Counted from the stretch's first letter, positions 27,566 to 39,136 are shown. The stretch: DNA of 64,000 nucleotides from Amycolatopsis benzoatilytica AK 16/65 (GCF_000383915.1 NZ_KB912942.1:1648561-1712560), one strand, 5' to 3'. Numbers and translations are program-made. The notes: generated by a model not told the origin, from the sequence alone.

Positions 27566-30500
27566 CGGAAATCTCCTTCAATGCGGCGAACCACGCGGCG
27601 GACAAGGCGCGGATCCGGTCGTCGGTGAACAGCGCGCCCGGCCACTGCCAATCGGCGTGCAGTTCGCCGCCCTCCACCAGCGAGTTCAGCACCAGGCAGT
27701 ACGGGGCGGGCTGGGCGTCGTCGACCCCGCCGCCCAGCGCGCCGGTTTCCGGCGCACCGGTCCACGGCGCGCCGCTCGTCTCGCCCGCGGTGAACTGGCC
27801 CAGGTAGTTGACCTCGATCTGCGGCTCGGGCAGCGCCGCCAGCTCGGCGGCGGCGGCCGAGTCGAGGTAGCGCAGCAAACCGTGCCCGATTCCGTTGTCC
27901 GGCAGCGCCAGTTGCCGGGCGACGGTGTGCACGTCGGCGGGATCGAGCCGGACCGGGTGCACGCTGGTGAACCAGCCGACGGTGCCGGACAGGTCGGCAC
28001 CCGGCACCAGCTGCTCCTCTCGGCCGTGGTTCTCCACCGCCAACAGGACCGGCCCCGGTTCTCCGCGCCATCGCACGACGGCGCGCGCGAACGCGGTGAG
28101 CAGCACGACGTCGACTGGCACGCCGAGCCGTTCCGGCACGGCCGTGAGCAGTGCTCGCGTCAGGTCCGCGTCGAGAACGGTGCGGATCGAGCGCACTGTG
28201 GCGCGGGTGTCGACGGCCGGATCGAGCCGCCGGGCGCCGAGGACCGGGTCCGGTCCGGACCGGATGTCCCGCCACCGGTCGAGTTCGGCGGCCTTGCGTC
28301 GCGCGGCCTCGGGCAACGCCTGCGCCCATTCCCGGAACGACGTCCCGAGCGGCGGCAGCTCGCGCCCGGCCCAGAGATCGGCCAGCTCCGGGACCAGGAT
28401 GCCCCACGAAGCGGCGTCGACCACCAGGTGGTGCAGAAGCAGCAGCAGCCGCCCGGCCCGGTGGGGGCCGCCGTCGAACCACACGAACCGGGCCATTTGG
28501 CCGGCCGCCGGATCGAGTTCTCGCAGCTCGGCCTCCATCACGTCGGGCAGTTGCGCGGCGACGTCGGTCAGTTCGACGCGCCGCACCACCGCCGCCGCCG
28601 CGCCGCGCGGGCGGACTGTCATCGTCTGGTCGAAGGTGGCCCGCAGGACGTCGTGGCGGTCGAGCAGCGTTTGCAGCAGCTGGGTGAGCCGGTCCTGGGT
28701 GAGCTCCGGGGGAGTGCGGACCAAGCGGGCCTGGCTGAGCCGGTCGTACGGCGGGTGGTCGGTGAGCCAGGCGAGCATCGGCGTCAGCGGAACCTCGCCG
28801 ATGCCGGCGTCCGGGTCGCGCTCCACCGGTGCCGCCGCGGTCAGCTGAGCCAGTCCGGCGACGGTCCGGCGTTCGAACACATCGCGCGGGCTGAACCCGA
28901 ATCCGGCTGCCCGGGCCTTGCCGACCAGCCGCATCGAGACGAGGCTGTCGCCGCCGAGCGCGAAAAAGCTGTCGTCCGCGCCGACTCGCGATAGGCCCAG
29001 CACCTCGGCGAACAGCTCCGCGAGCCGCGTCTCGGCCGCGGTCTCCGGTTCCCGGGTCGTGCCTTGGCAATCCGGGACCGGCAACGCCTTCACGTCGAGT
29101 TTGTCGTTACGGGTCAACGGGAACGACTCGACGGCGACGATCGCCGCCGGAACCAGGTACTCCGGCAGCTGCGCGGCGACCTGCTCCCGAAGGCCGTCGA
29201 CACTGCCGTTCCGGAGGACGACGTAAGCGACCAGCCGCCGGATCCCCGGCGTGTCCTCGCGCGGCACGACGACAGCGCGTTCGACCCGGTCGTCCCGGGA
29301 CAGCACCGCCTCGACCTCGCCCGGCTCGACCCGGAAGCCGCGGATCTTGACCTGGTCGTCGACCCGGCCGCGGCAGTCGAGGAACCCGTCCGCGGTCCAC
29401 TTCGCGAGGTCGCCGGTCCGGTACATCCGGCCGCCGTGGAACGGATCGGCTACGAACCGCTCCGCCGTGCTGCCCGGCCGGCCGAGGTAGCCGCGCGCCA
29501 GCCCATCGCCGGACAGGTACAGCTCGCCTTCGACCCCGACCGGGCACGGCCGGAGCCGTCGGTCGAGCACGTATGCGCGGGCGTTGCCGACCGGCGAGCC
29601 GATGGACGGCGTCGGGCTGTCGGCGAAGTCGGCCACTGCGGAGTCCACAGTGCACTCCGTCGGACCGTACAGATTGTAGACGGCCAGGTCCGGCTCGCTG
29701 CGCAGCGCTCGCCACAACTCGGCGGGCACCGCTTCGCCGCCGACGCCGAGAACCTTGAGCGAACCGCGCCAGGGCTCGGCCGCGACCTGCGCCAGCAGCG
29801 ACGGGGAAAGTTCGACGAACTCGATCTCGTGCTCGACCAGGAACGCCCGCAGCAGGTCCGCGTCCCGGCGTACGTCCGGCGGCACCAGGTGCAGCTCATG
29901 CCCGGCGAACAGCCACAGCATCGGCTGCCAGGACGCGTCGAACGCCATCGGCCAGGCGTGCGCCGCCCGCAGCGGACGGCCGGCTTGCGCCTGTGCCGGA
30001 TCGAACAGGTCGGTCCGGTGGCTGACCAGGAGGTTCGCGATCGACCGATGGGGTACGACGACCGCCTTCGGCATGCCGGTCGAACCAGACGTGTAGATGA
30101 CGTACGCCGGGTTTTCCGGCCGGGCGCGCTGCGGCAAGTCCGCGGCGGTGCCGGAGGGCAGCTCAGTGAGCGTCACGATCGGCTGGGCGTCGGCGAGCAT
30201 CAGGTCGATGCGCTCAGCCGGCCAGTCCGGGTCCAGCGGCAGATACGCGGCCCCCGCCTTGAACACCGCCAGCAGCGCGATGATCAGGTCCGGACCTGGA
30301 GCGAGCCGGAGCGCGACGATCTCTTCCGGCCGCACGCCTCGCGCGGCGAGGTCCCTCGCGACCGCGTTGGCCCGGGAGTTGACCTCGGCGAAGGTCAGCC
30401 GCTCCGGACCGGAGACGATCGCGACCGCGTCCGGCGTCGCCCGGGCCTGCGCCTCGAAGACCTCGGACATCGTCGTCGGCTCGGTCGGCAGCCGCTTCCC

Positions 30501-31751
30501 GGTGCCGAATTCGGCCAGCCGGCCGGCGTCCTCTTCGGACAGCAGCTTGAACGGGTTCTCGGCCGCGAAGCTCTCGACGGCACGAGCGAAGTAGCGGGCG
30601 ACACTGTCGACCCAGTCGCGCTCGAACACGTCCGGCCGGTACTCGAAGGTGACGGAGAGCTGCTCCTCCGCCGCGATCGCCAAGGTGAGCGGGTAGTGCG
30701 TCGCGTCCTCGACATCGACACTCGTGATGCGCAGCCCGGCGGCACGTTCGCTCTCGCCGACCGCGCCGGAGTCGACCGGGTAGTTCTCGAAGACGACCAG
30801 CGTGTCGAACAGGTCCCCGGCGCCCGCCGCACGCTGGATCTCGGTCAGCCCGAGGTACTGATGATCGAGCAGCCCCGCCTGCGCGGCCTGCACCTCGCCC
30901 AGCGCCGCCTCGGTGCGGACGCGCACCGGGACGGTGTTGATGAACAGGCCGACCATCGAGTCCACTCCGGACAGCTCGGCCGGCCGGCCGGACACGGTCG
31001 CGCCGAACAGCACGTCGTCGCGGCCGGTCAGCCGTCCGAGCACCCGCCCCCACAGGCCCTGGACCACTGTGTTCACCGTAAGACCTTGCTGCCGGGCGCG
31101 CGCGTAGAGCTGTTCCGCGGGTAGGTCGATCCGGACTTTGCCCGGCCGCGTCGGTACCCGGGACGCGGCGGGTGCGAGCAGCGTCGGGTCCACTCCGGAC
31201 AGTGCGTCGGCCCACGCTTTCGCCGAGTCGTCCCGGTCGCGTTCGGCTAGCCAGGCCAGATAGTCCCGGTACGGGCGCGGCCTCGGCGGCGTGGTGCCGC
31301 CGTAGAGCGCGAGCAGTTCGCTGATCAGCAGCGGCAGCGACCAGCCGTCGAGCAGAAGGTGGTGGTTGGTCAGGACGAGCCGGTGGTCGGTGCCGCTCAG
31401 ATGCACCAGTGAGAACCGCAGCAACGGCGGCTCGTCCAGGACGAACCGCCGCGCGCGGTCGCGTTCGAGTACCGCGCCCAGATCGCCGTCGGACTCGTCC
31501 CACGGCAGGTCGACGTGGTCCAGCACTACCTGGACCGGCTCGTCGACGTCCTCGTGCACGAACGCGGCGCGGAGATTCGCGTGCCGCGCCAGCAGCTGTT
31601 CGGCGGCGGCGCGCAGCCGCGGACCGTCCACCGCGCCCTCCAGACCGAGGACGAACTGGACACAGTAGACGTCGTCGGCGTTGGTGTCGTACACCGCGTG
31701 GAACAGCATTCCCTGCTGTAGCGGGGAAAGCGGCAGGACGTCCTCGATCAC
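27558..31751 (-). CDS. NRPS: C-A-T-E single module
   Basis: 1397 residues. The C domain opens PLSPLQQGMLFH, typical of DCL domains that accept a D-configured donor, with HHLLLDGWS near 129. The A domain has YTSGSTG near 559 and pocket residues DAQEGGLVD; the acidic residue at the 278-equivalent position hints at a basic side chain such as Orn, hydroxy-Orn or Arg, but I cannot assign it. T has GGDSL near 937. An epimerase-type domain near 1107 reads HHLVVDAASW, with the usual Gly after Asp replaced by Ala. The GTG start at 31751 overlaps the upstream stop (GTGA). The DCL entry domain means it follows a module ending in E. With no further DCL-type acceptor left, it is a candidate for the last module, yet it has no thioesterase. 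Confidence 0.9.
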   Translation of the reverse strand: MIEDVLPLSPLQQGMLFHAVYDTNADDVYCVQFVLGLEGAVDGPRLRAAAEQLLARHANLRAAFVHEDVDEPVQVVLDHVDLPWDESDGDLGAVLERDRARRFVLDEPPLLRFSLVHLSGTDHRLVLTNHHLLLDGWSLPLLISELLALYGGTTPPRPRPYRDYLAWLAERDRDDSAKAWADALSGVDPTLLAPAASRVPTRPGKVRIDLPAEQLYARARQQGLTVNTVVQGLWGRVLGRLTGRDDVLFGATVSGRPAELSGVDSMVGLFINTVPVRVRTEAALGEVQAAQAGLLDHQYLGLTEIQRAAGAGDLFDTLVVFENYPVDSGAVGESERAAGLRITSVDVEDATHYPLTLAIAAEEQLSVTFEYRPDVFERDWVDSVARYFARAVESFAAENPFKLLSEEDAGRLAEFGTGKRLPTEPTTMSEVFEAQARATPDAVAIVSGPERLTFAEVNSRANAVARDLAARGVRPEEIVALRLAPGPDLIIALLAVFKAGAAYLPLDPDWPAERIDLMLADAQPIVTLTELPSGTAADLPQRARPENPAYVIYTSGSTGMPKAVVVPHRSIANLLVSHRTDLFDPAQAQAGRPLRAAHAWPMAFDASWQPMLWLFAGHELHLVPPDVRRDADLLRAFLVEHEIEFVELSPSLLAQVAAEPWRGSLKVLGVGGEAVPAELWRALRSEPDLAVYNLYGPTECTVDSAVADFADSPTPSIGSPVGNARAYVLDRRLRPCPVGVEGELYLSGDGLARGYLGRPGSTAERFVADPFHGGRMYRTGDLAKWTADGFLDCRGRVDDQVKIRGFRVEPGEVEAVLSRDDRVERAVVVPREDTPGIRRLVAYVVLRNGSVDGLREQVAAQLPEYLVPAAIVAVESFPLTRNDKLDVKALPVPDCQGTTREPETAAETRLAELFAEVLGLSRVGADDSFFALGGDSLVSMRLVGKARAAGFGFSPRDVFERRTVAGLAQLTAAAPVERDPDAGIGEVPLTPMLAWLTDHPPYDRLSQARLVRTPPELTQDRLTQLLQTLLDRHDVLRATFDQTMTVRPRGAAAAVVRRVELTDVAAQLPDVMEAELRELDPAAGQMARFVWFDGGPHRAGRLLLLLHHLVVDAASWGILVPELADLWAGRELPPLGTSFREWAQALPEAARRKAAELDRWRDIRSGPDPVLGARRLDPAVDTRATVRSIRTVLDADLTRALLTAVPERLGVPVDVVLLTAFARAVVRWRGEPGPVLLAVENHGREEQLVPGADLSGTVGWFTSVHPVRLDPADVHTVARQLALPDNGIGHGLLRYLDSAAAAELAALPEPQIEVNYLGQFTAGETSGAPWTGAPETGALGGGVDDAQPAPYCLVLNSLVEGGELHADWQWPGALFTDDRIRALSAAWFAALKEISGE

Positions 31752-34700
31752 TTCTTTCCCCACTTCGCGGCGAGCTTGTCGAGCTGGCCCTGCTTCAGCG
31801 ACACCAGCGGTACGTCGGACGGGGTGAGCCCGGCGTCGTTGCCGCCGCTCAGCGCACGTACCCACGCCCGCGCGTACCGGGCGACCTCGTCCGGGCGGTA
31901 GCGATCGGTGAACGACCAGGTGGCTTTGAGAACCGGGCCGTCCTCGACGAGCGCGTCGATCTGCAAAGGACGGTGCTGCACCGCCGATTCCGGCAGTTTC
32001 TCCGGGCCGGGCACCCAATAGCCATCGCCGGCCTCGAAGCGGCCGAGGTAGTTGAAGCTCACCTCGGAGTCCGGGATCGGCATGCCGAAGCCGTGGTCCG
32101 GGACAGCCCGCAGCCGTTCCTTGACGTCGTTGACCGAACCGGTCAGCGCGAACGGGAAGATCGTGGTGAACCAGCCGACTGTGCGCGACAGGTCCGCGCC
32201 CGGTACCCGTTGTTCCTCCCTGCCGTGTCCCTCCAGCGCGACCTCGAGTGGGCCGAGCGCGGAGCCGAGCGCCGCCAGCAGTGTCTCGTGCACCCGGGCG
32301 TGCTTGTTCTCCAGTACCTTCCGGGTCTCTTCGACGGTCAGCTCGATCGTCGTGCGCCCGGAGACGGGCAGGGCGCGCCCGTGCGAGGGCTCGGGCTGGT
32401 CCGCGGTCGCGAGCGCCCAGGTGCGGAAGGAGGTGGGGGCTGGGGCCAGTCGCGGTCTCCTCCCGGCGGCGCGGGCTTCCCAGGCCGTCGCCAGGTCTTC
32501 GGTGAGGATCCGCCACGAGACGCCGTCGACGACCAAGTGGTGCAGCACGAGCAGCAGCCGTCCGTCGAAGGCGACCGCCTTCAGCATCGACTCCGCCGGA
32601 TCCAAAGTGGACACCACAGCGGCGTGCTTGGCGGCGGAGTACGGGCCGTCGACATGCTCGACTTGAGCCTGTTTGGTGTGCGGCACGTGCAGCACGCCGT
32701 CGCCGAGGCGGGCGCGCAGCAGCTGGTGATGGTCCAGGACGTCCTGCAGCACCTGCTCGAACGCATCCGGCGCGAACGGCGCCGGCACGCGCAGCAGGGC
32801 GGCCTGATGCATCGTGATGTCGCCCGTGGTGGTCCACCAGCGCATGATCGGCGTCAACGGCACTTCTCCGGTGCCGTCGTCGTGCTGAACCGCGGCCGCT
32901 GTCGCGTCCAGGACCCGGGCCAGCGCGGCGGCGGTCTGGTGTTCGAACACCTGCCGCGGCGAGAGCTGGAAACCGGCGGCACGGACCCCGCTGACGAAGC
33001 GGATCGACAGGATGCTGTCCCCGCCAAGAGCGAAGAAGTTGTCCTCCGCACCGATTTCGTCGCGTTTCAGCAGCTGCGCCATCAGTTCGCAGAGCAGTTT
33101 CTCGGTCGCGGTCACCGCGGCGCGGCTTCCGGTCCCTTCGGGCGGCGGGGCGGGCAACGCCTTCCGGTCCACCTTGCCGGAGGGGAGCAGCGGGAACTCG
33201 TCGAGGAACACGAACTGTTGCGGCACCATGTGTTCCGGCAGCCGGCCGCGCAGCCAGTCGCCGACGCCGTCAGTCTCCGGGCCGAGGCAGTAGCCGAGCA
33301 ATCCGGGCTGCTCGGCGCGCACCAGCACCACCGCGCGGCGAACCTGCTCGTGCTGCTCCAGGACGGCTTCGATCTCTTCCGGTTCGACGCGCATCCCGCG
33401 GATCTTGATCTGGTTGTCCGCCCGGCCAAGAAACTCCAGGCTGCCGTCGGCCTGCCAGCGCGCCAGGTCGCCGGTGCGGTACAGCCGGGCGCCGGGCGGG
33501 CCGAACGGATTCGCGACGAACCGTTCCGCCGTGCGGCGCGGGTCGCCGAGGTAGCCGCGACCGAGGTAGATGCCCGCGGCGTACAACTCGCCGGGAACGC
33601 CGACCGGCACCGGCAGCAACCGCCGATCCAGCACGTACAGCTGGGTGTTGCCGTTCGGCTTGCCGATCGACACCGCTGCGCGCAGCGCCTCCGGGTCGCG
33701 GTAGACGACGTGGCTGACGCCGATCGTCGCCTCGGCGGGACCGTAGCCGTGGTACATGATCGCGTCACTCGCCCGGCGGAACCTGGCGAACAGCTCGGGG
33801 GTGAGAACTTCGCCGCCGCACCAGACGTGCTTGAGCGAACCTGCCTTCGGCCCGAAGCCCGGCAGCTGCAGCAGCAGGTCCAGAATGGACGACGGCAGGT
33901 AGGTGAAGGTGACCGAGTGCCGGTCGATCAGGCCGAGCAGGTAATCGGGGTCGCGTTCGCCGTCCGGTTCCGCGATGACCAGCTTCCCGCCGTTGACCAG
34001 CGGCAGGAAGATCTCGTTGATCGAGATGTCGAAGCCGAGCGGGGCCTTGAACAGCGACGCGTCGCCCGGTCCGAAGCCGAGCAGTTCGCGTTGCCACAGC
34101 AGCCGATGGGCGATCGCCCGGTGGCGGATCATCGCGCCCTTGGGCTTGCCAGTGGAACCGGAGGTGTAGATGACATACGCCAGGCCCTCCGGATCGACGG
34201 CCACCGTGGACCGGTCCGGAGTGGACTCGGTGCCGACGTGGACGACCGGAACTCCGAGCCCGCGAACCGGCTCGTCGTGCTCGGGCCCGCTGAGGACGGC
34301 CGACAGCGCGGCGCTCTCGCAGACCTCGGCGATCCGCTGCGCCGGCCAGGACGGCTCCAGCGGGACGAACGCGCCGCCGGCCTTCTCGACGCCGAGCAGC
34401 CCGACGACCAGTTCGACCGACCGTTCCCAGTGCATCCCGACGGTCTTCTCCGGCCCGACGCCGTTCTCCCGCAACGTTTTCGCCACGTGATTCGCGCGCG
34501 CGTCCAGCTCCGTGTAGGTGAGCCGGACGTCGTGGAACTCGACCGCGATCGCGTCCGGGCTGCGAGCGACCTGCTCCTCGACCATCGCGGTCAAGGTCGT
34601 CGCGGGCCGGTCTTCGTCGGTGTTGTTGAACGCGGCCAGTCGCGCGCGGTCGTCGGCGTCGAGGATGTCCACCAGATCGACGGGCAGCTCCGGCTTCGCC

Positions 34701-37700
34701 GCGAAGGCGGTCAGCAGGGTCGCCAGCCGCCGGCCGAACGCCTCGACGGTGGTCTTGTCGAAAAGGTCGGTGCGGTAGGAGATCGCGCACTCGCCCGCTC
34801 CGAAGTGGAACGCGAGATCGAACTTCGCGCCGCTGACGCCCGGGTCCAGCGGCGTCACGGCGATACCCGGCAGGTCGAGGTCCGTGGGGCGGACTGCCTG
34901 GTGCGACACCATCGTCTGGAACAGCGGGTGCCGGTTGGGCGACCGGACCGGGTTGACGGCCTCGACGACGCGCTCGAACGGCGTGTCCTGGTGTGCGTAG
35001 GCATCGAGGTCGGTTTCGCGGACCCGGGCCAGCAGTTCGCGGAACGTCGGGCTGCCGCTGAGATCAGTACGCAGCACGAGCGTGTTCACGAAGCAGCCGA
35101 CGAGGTCGTCCAGAGCTTCGTCGGACCGGCCGGCGGACGGGGTGCCGAGCGGGATGTCCTCGCCCGCGCCGAGCCGGTGCAGGAGAACCGCGACCGCCGC
35201 CTGTCCGACCATCAGCTCGGTCACGCCGAACCTCCGCGCGAGCCGGCGGGTGTCCGGAAGCTCGACTCGCACGCTGCCGGCTTCCCCGGTCGGCTGCGGC
35301 GGCCGGGGCCGGTCGGTCGGCAGCGGCAGTTCCTCGGGGAGATCGGCGAGCTGGCGGGACCAGTACCCGATGTCGTCGCGCGAGTTTTGCTGCTGCCAGA
35401 GCGAGTAATCCGCGTACTGCACCGGCAGCGGGGGCCACTCGGGCGCGCTGCCCTCGATCCGGGCCGCGTAGGCCCGCGCGAGATCGCGCAGCAGCGGGCG
35501 CGCGGACCATTCGTCGGCCGCGATGTGGTGCACCACCAGGGTGAACTCGTGCTCGTCCGGGCCGGTCCGGCGCAGGTCGTAGCGGATCGGGAGTTCCTCG
35601 TCGAGCCGGAACGCGTGGTCCGTCCCGCCTCGGGCGAGCGGTCGCGGGGCCAGAATCTCCTGACCGGATCGGTCGCCGGGGAAGATCGTCCGCAACGCTT
35701 CGTGCCGGGTGACCACGTCGAGCAGCGCGGCAGCCAATGCCGCAGTGTCGAGCGGTCCGGTCAGCCGGGCGGCGAAGGGCAGGTTGTACGTCGTGGTCGG
35801 ACCGTCCACTTGGTACAGGAACCAGAGGCTGCGCTGCGCCGCGGACAACGGGATTTCCGACGGACGAGGCTGCTTCGTCAGCGGGGCTCGCCGGTTGCCG
35901 CCGTCGAGCAACCGGGCGAGCCGGGCCGGGGTCGGGGCGTCGAACACCGCGCGCAGCGACAGATCGACGCCGAAGGTCCGGCGCAGGCGGCTGATCAGTC
36001 GCGTGGCGAGCAGCGAATGCCCGCCGAGTGCGAAGAAATCGTCGGCGCGGCTGACCCGGTCGAGGCCGAGAACGTCGGCGAACACCTCGCAGACGATCTC
36101 CTCGCGCGGATCGCGCGCCTGCGCTTCGCCTGTCTGAAACTGCGGCTCAGGCAGGGCGTTGCGATCGAGTTTTCCGCTGGGTGTCAGGGGAAGCTTGCCG
36201 AGCGGAACGAGTACCGCGGGGATCTCGTGCTCAGGCAGCCCGAGAGCGGCCAGGTCCACGGTGACCCCCGGGTCGGTCACCACGTAGCCGACGAGCTGCT
36301 GCTGGCCCGCCCGGACGGTGACGGCGGCGGCACGCACTCCCGGCTGTGCGGTGAGAGCGGCTTCGATCGCGCCGAGTTCGACGCGGAACCCGCGGATCTT
36401 GACCTGATCGTCGGTGCGCCCGAGGTAGTGGAGCGCGCCGTTTTCCCATTGGACGACGTCCCCGGTGCGGTAGAGGCGTTGCCCGTCCGGTGCGGCGACG
36501 AAGCGGGACGCGGTCAGCCCAGGCCGGTTCAGGTAGCCGCGTGCGAGCTGCACGCCGCCCAGGTACAGCTCGCCGGGCACGCCGGGCGCGACCGGACGCA
36601 GCACCGGGTCGAGGACGTGCACGGTCGTGTTCCACACCGGAACGCCGATCGCGACCTCGTCGGTGACGGTGTGATGGGTGACGTCGACGGCGGTTTCGGT
36701 GGGGCCGTAGAGGTTGTGCATGCCGGGCCGGGCGATCTCCGTGGGCAGCGCTTCGCCGGAGGTGATGACTCGGCGGGGGAGTGGCCGGTCGCCGTAGGCG
36801 CGGAGCATGGAGGGGACGAAGTGGACAGTGGTGATGCGTTCGCGGGCGATGAGGTCGGCGAGGTAGTCGGGATCCTGGTGTCCGCCCGGCTTCGCGAGCA
36901 CCAAGACCGCGCCGGTGATGAGGGGCCAGAAGAATTCCCAGACGGAGACGTCGAAGCTGGCCGGGGTTTTCTGCAGGACCCGGTCCTGCGCGGTGAGCCG
37001 GTACTGGTGTTGCATCCACAAGAGACGGTTGACGATGGCGCGGTGGGTGACGACCACGCCCTTGGGGCGGCCGGTGGAACCGGAGGTGTAGATGACGTAG
37101 GCCGCGTTGTCCGGCGAGGCGGGCGTGATCGGCGCGGACCCGTGGAGTGCGGCGGGCAGGACCACCGCGGGCTGGGCGTCCTCGCGCATGAAGTCCAGCC
37201 GCTCCGCCGGATAGGACGGATCGAGCGGCAGGTACGCGCCGCCGGCCTTGAGCACGGCGAGCAGCGAGACGACGAGGTCGAGCGAGCGGTCGTGGCGCAC
37301 CCCGACGATCCGGTCCGGCCCGACCCCCGCCGCGGCCAGGCCAGTGGCCAGCGCGGACGCCTGTGCGTCGAGTTCGCGGTAGGTCAACGAGTCGGTGTCG
37401 AACCGCACCGCTTCGGCGTCCGGGGTCCGCCGGGCCTGCGCTTCGAACAGGGCGGCCAGCGTCGTCGCCGGAACGTCGGCGTGCGTCGAGTTCGGTGTCG
37501 CGAGCGCGTCGTGCTCGGCCTCGGTGAGCACGTCCAGCTGCGCGACGGGCAGTTCGGGGGTGACGGCGAATCGACGCAGGATCTGCTGGAAGCGCTCCGC
37601 GATCGGCGTCGCGTCCGGGCACTGGGTGCGGTCGTGATCGATCCGCAGCGTGAGATCGTCGCCTGGAACTACCAGTAGCGCCAGCGGATAGTGCGTCGAG

Positions 37701-38713
37701 TCGCGCACGGAAACACCGGCCAGCAACGGGATCGCCTCATCCATCGGGTAGCTCTCGAAGACCAGGAGCGTGTCGAACAGGTTCGGGTGCCCGCTGGCCC
37801 GCTGGATGTCCGCGAGCCCGAGATGGTCGTGCTCCAGCAGCCGGGCCTGCTCGGTCTGCACTCGCGCGGCCAGCGTCGTGAGCGACTCGCTGCCGGACAG
37901 CCGGACGCGCACCGGGACAGTGTTGATGAACATGCCGACCATCGACTCGGCGTCGGGCAGATCGCCGCTGCGCCCGGAGACGGTCGCACCGAACACGAGG
38001 TCGTCGCGGCCAGTCATCGCGGCCAGCGTCAACGCCCATGCGCTCTGCACGATGGCGTTCAGCGTCACGCCGTGCCGGCGCGCGGTCTGTTCCAACGCGG
38101 CGGCCGGGAACCGGAACTCGCTGCGGCACGGAAATCCGCTTGTCCCGCCGCCGATCAGCGTCGGCTCCGCGAGACCGGAAAGCGCGCTCCGCCAGGCATC
38201 TTCCGCGGCTCGGGTGTCCTGTTTGGACAGCCAGGTCAAGTGGTCCCGGAACGGCCGCACCGGCGGCAGCCGCTCGCCGCGATAGAGCGCGAGCAGTTCG
38301 CGGACCAGGATCGGCGCCGACCAGCCGTCCCACAGCAAGTGGTGCGCGGTGAGCACGAGCGTCCGCCCGCACAGCGTGAACCGCAGCAACGGCGGCCGTC
38401 CGAGGTCGAACGGCTCGGCGCGGTCCGCGTCGAGATCGAGCCGGTCCGCGACACGGAACGGGACCTCGACGGACCGGCGGATCACCTGCACGAACTGGCC
38501 GGAGGCCTGGGTGCGGAACGCCGCGCGCAACGGCCCGTGCCGGCGCACGAGCGCTTCCGCGGCGGCCCGGAGCCGGTCCGGCTCGACGTCCTCGGTCAGA
38601 TCGAGGACGGTCTGCACGGTGTAGACGTCCGGCCGGTCGCCGAGCAGGGCATGGAAAACCATGCCTTGCTGCAACGGGGTGAGCGGGAGGACGTCCTCGA
38701 CGCTCGAACTCAC
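31748..38713 (-). CDS. NRPS: C-A(Ser)-T-C-A(formyl-hydroxy-Orn type)-T-E
   Basis: 2321 residues. C1 ([15 protein letters not shown] type) has HHLLWDGWS near 128. A1 has YTSGSTG near 544 and pocket DVWHISLVD (Ser). T1 is GGHS near 898. C2 (LCL type) reads HHIAADEWS near 1064, with Gly of HHxxxDG replaced by Glu. A2 has YTSGSTG near 1519 and pocket DINYWGGIG, the signature known from the coelichelin synthetase for N5-formyl-N5-hydroxyornithine. T2 is GGDSI near 1899, and a canonical E domain ([10 protein letters not shown]) lies near 2061. The DCL entry domain fits acceptance from the two-module Ser-Ser-E protein. The GTG start overlaps the mbtH stop (GTGA at 38710-38713), so the MbtH helper and this synthetase are made together. 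Hydroxyornithine should come from the monooxygenase at 45.4 kb. Confidence 0.93.
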   Translation of the reverse strand: MSSSVEDVLPLTPLQQGMVFHALLGDRPDVYTVQTVLDLTEDVEPDRLRAAAEALVRRHGPLRAAFRTQASGQFVQVIRRSVEVPFRVADRLDLDADRAEPFDLGRPPLLRFTLCGRTLVLTAHHLLWDGWSAPILVRELLALYRGERLPPVRPFRDHLTWLSKQDTRAAEDAWRSALSGLAEPTLIGGGTSGFPCRSEFRFPAAALEQTARRHGVTLNAIVQSAWALTLAAMTGRDDLVFGATVSGRSGDLPDAESMVGMFINTVPVRVRLSGSESLTTLAARVQTEQARLLEHDHLGLADIQRASGHPNLFDTLLVFESYPMDEAIPLLAGVSVRDSTHYPLALLVVPGDDLTLRIDHDRTQCPDATPIAERFQQILRRFAVTPELPVAQLDVLTEAEHDALATPNSTHADVPATTLAALFEAQARRTPDAEAVRFDTDSLTYRELDAQASALATGLAAAGVGPDRIVGVRHDRSLDLVVSLLAVLKAGGAYLPLDPSYPAERLDFMREDAQPAVVLPAALHGSAPITPASPDNAAYVIYTSGSTGRPKGVVVTHRAIVNRLLWMQHQYRLTAQDRVLQKTPASFDVSVWEFFWPLITGAVLVLAKPGGHQDPDYLADLIARERITTVHFVPSMLRAYGDRPLPRRVITSGEALPTEIARPGMHNLYGPTETAVDVTHHTVTDEVAIGVPVWNTTVHVLDPVLRPVAPGVPGELYLGGVQLARGYLNRPGLTASRFVAAPDGQRLYRTGDVVQWENGALHYLGRTDDQVKIRGFRVELGAIEAALTAQPGVRAAAVTVRAGQQQLVGYVVTDPGVTVDLAALGLPEHEIPAVLVPLGKLPLTPSGKLDRNALPEPQFQTGEAQARDPREEIVCEVFADVLGLDRVSRADDFFALGGHSLLATRLISRLRRTFGVDLSLRAVFDAPTPARLARLLDGGNRRAPLTKQPRPSEIPLSAAQRSLWFLYQVDGPTTTYNLPFAARLTGPLDTAALAAALLDVVTRHEALRTIFPGDRSGQEILAPRPLARGGTDHAFRLDEELPIRYDLRRTGPDEHEFTLVVHHIAADEWSARPLLRDLARAYAARIEGSAPEWPPLPVQYADYSLWQQQNSRDDIGYWSRQLADLPEELPLPTDRPRPPQPTGEAGSVRVELPDTRRLARRFGVTELMVGQAAVAVLLHRLGAGEDIPLGTPSAGRSDEALDDLVGCFVNTLVLRTDLSGSPTFRELLARVRETDLDAYAHQDTPFERVVEAVNPVRSPNRHPLFQTMVSHQAVRPTDLDLPGIAVTPLDPGVSGAKFDLAFHFGAGECAISYRTDLFDKTTVEAFGRRLATLLTAFAAKPELPVDLVDILDADDRARLAAFNNTDEDRPATTLTAMVEEQVARSPDAIAVEFHDVRLTYTELDARANHVAKTLRENGVGPEKTVGMHWERSVELVVGLLGVEKAGGAFVPLEPSWPAQRIAEVCESAALSAVLSGPEHDEPVRGLGVPVVHVGTESTPDRSTVAVDPEGLAYVIYTSGSTGKPKGAMIRHRAIAHRLLWQRELLGFGPGDASLFKAPLGFDISINEIFLPLVNGGKLVIAEPDGERDPDYLLGLIDRHSVTFTYLPSSILDLLLQLPGFGPKAGSLKHVWCGGEVLTPELFARFRRASDAIMYHGYGPAEATIGVSHVVYRDPEALRAAVSIGKPNGNTQLYVLDRRLLPVPVGVPGELYAAGIYLGRGYLGDPRRTAERFVANPFGPPGARLYRTGDLARWQADGSLEFLGRADNQIKIRGMRVEPEEIEAVLEQHEQVRRAVVLVRAEQPGLLGYCLGPETDGVGDWLRGRLPEHMVPQQFVFLDEFPLLPSGKVDRKALPAPPPEGTGSRAAVTATEKLLCELMAQLLKRDEIGAEDNFFALGGDSILSIRFVSGVRAAGFQLSPRQVFEHQTAAALARVLDATAAAVQHDDGTGEVPLTPIMRWWTTTGDITMHQAALLRVPAPFAPDAFEQVLQDVLDHHQLLRARLGDGVLHVPHTKQAQVEHVDGPYSAAKHAAVVSTLDPAESMLKAVAFDGRLLLVLHHLVVDGVSWRILTEDLATAWEARAAGRRPRLAPAPTSFRTWALATADQPEPSHGRALPVSGRTTIELTVEETRKVLENKHARVHETLLAALGSALGPLEVALEGHGREEQRVPGADLSRTVGWFTTIFPFALTGSVNDVKERLRAVPDHGFGMPIPDSEVSFNYLGRFEAGDGYWVPGPEKLPESAVQHRPLQIDALVEDGPVLKATWSFTDRYRPDEVARYARAWVRALSGGNDAGLTPSDVPLVSLKQGQLDKLAAKWGKK

Positions 38714-38931
38714 GCGCCGGGCTCGCCGTCCATCGCACGGACCAGGCTGAGCGGCCGGAGGTCCGTCCAGTGCTGCTCGATGTAGTCGAGGCAAGCCTGC
38801 CTCGACTCCTCGCCGAACTCCACCCGCCAGCCGGACGGGACCTCGGCGAACGCCGGCCACAGGGAGAACTGGCCCTCGTCGTTGACCAGGGCGTAGAACC
38901 GGCCGCTGTCGTCGTCGAAGGGGTTCGTCAA
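38710..38931 (-). CDS. MbtH-like NRPS helper protein
   Basis: This 73-residue protein carries the MbtH family pattern: NPFDDD near the N-terminus, [10 protein letters not shown], and a C-terminal DLRP. MbtH proteins bind A domains and are needed for their folding or activity. It is the first gene of the siderophore NRPS operon and overlaps the next gene by 4 nt. The start is a TTG at 38931, supported by aggagg 6 nt upstream and by alignment of the family N-terminus. An iron box lies 22 nt further upstream, so iron should repress the whole NRPS operon. Confidence 0.95.
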   Translation of the reverse strand: MTNPFDDDSGRFYALVNDEGQFSLWPAFAEVPSGWRVEFGEESRQACLDYIEQHWTDLRPLSLVRAMDGEPGA

Positions 38932-38952
38932 GGTAGTCCTCCTCGGCAGAAG

Positions 38953-38971
38953 TTAGCTGAGGCTTACCTTA
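38953..38971. promoter_or_regulatory. Iron box (IdeR/DmdR operator)
   Basis: TTAGCTGAGGCTTACCTTA matches the 19-bp IdeR/DmdR consensus at 15 positions. It is just upstream of the mbtH-NRPS operon, which reads leftward. The surrounding gap, 38932-39250, otherwise holds only palindromic repeat copy 3. Confidence 0.85.
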
Positions 38972-39136
38972 GTGCGAAGGTGATCACGGTGTCCACCCGC
39001 GAACAACGTGACGAGGACTTCGTTGACCGCGCCCGGGGAGTTCCCGGGTAGTCGTACTGCTCGCGCAGTACGGCTCGTCGGCGGTGTCGCGCTAGCCGAC
39101 CGCGGCTGAGCTCGCGCTGCTGACCCGACCGCGCAG

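Noticed and set aside
31409..37678. 2089-residue open frame on the + strand opposite the NRPS genes
   Set aside because: It is antisense to synthetases with clear domain motifs. The translation is Arg/Gln/Glu/Val-rich with no domain, a typical high-GC shadow.
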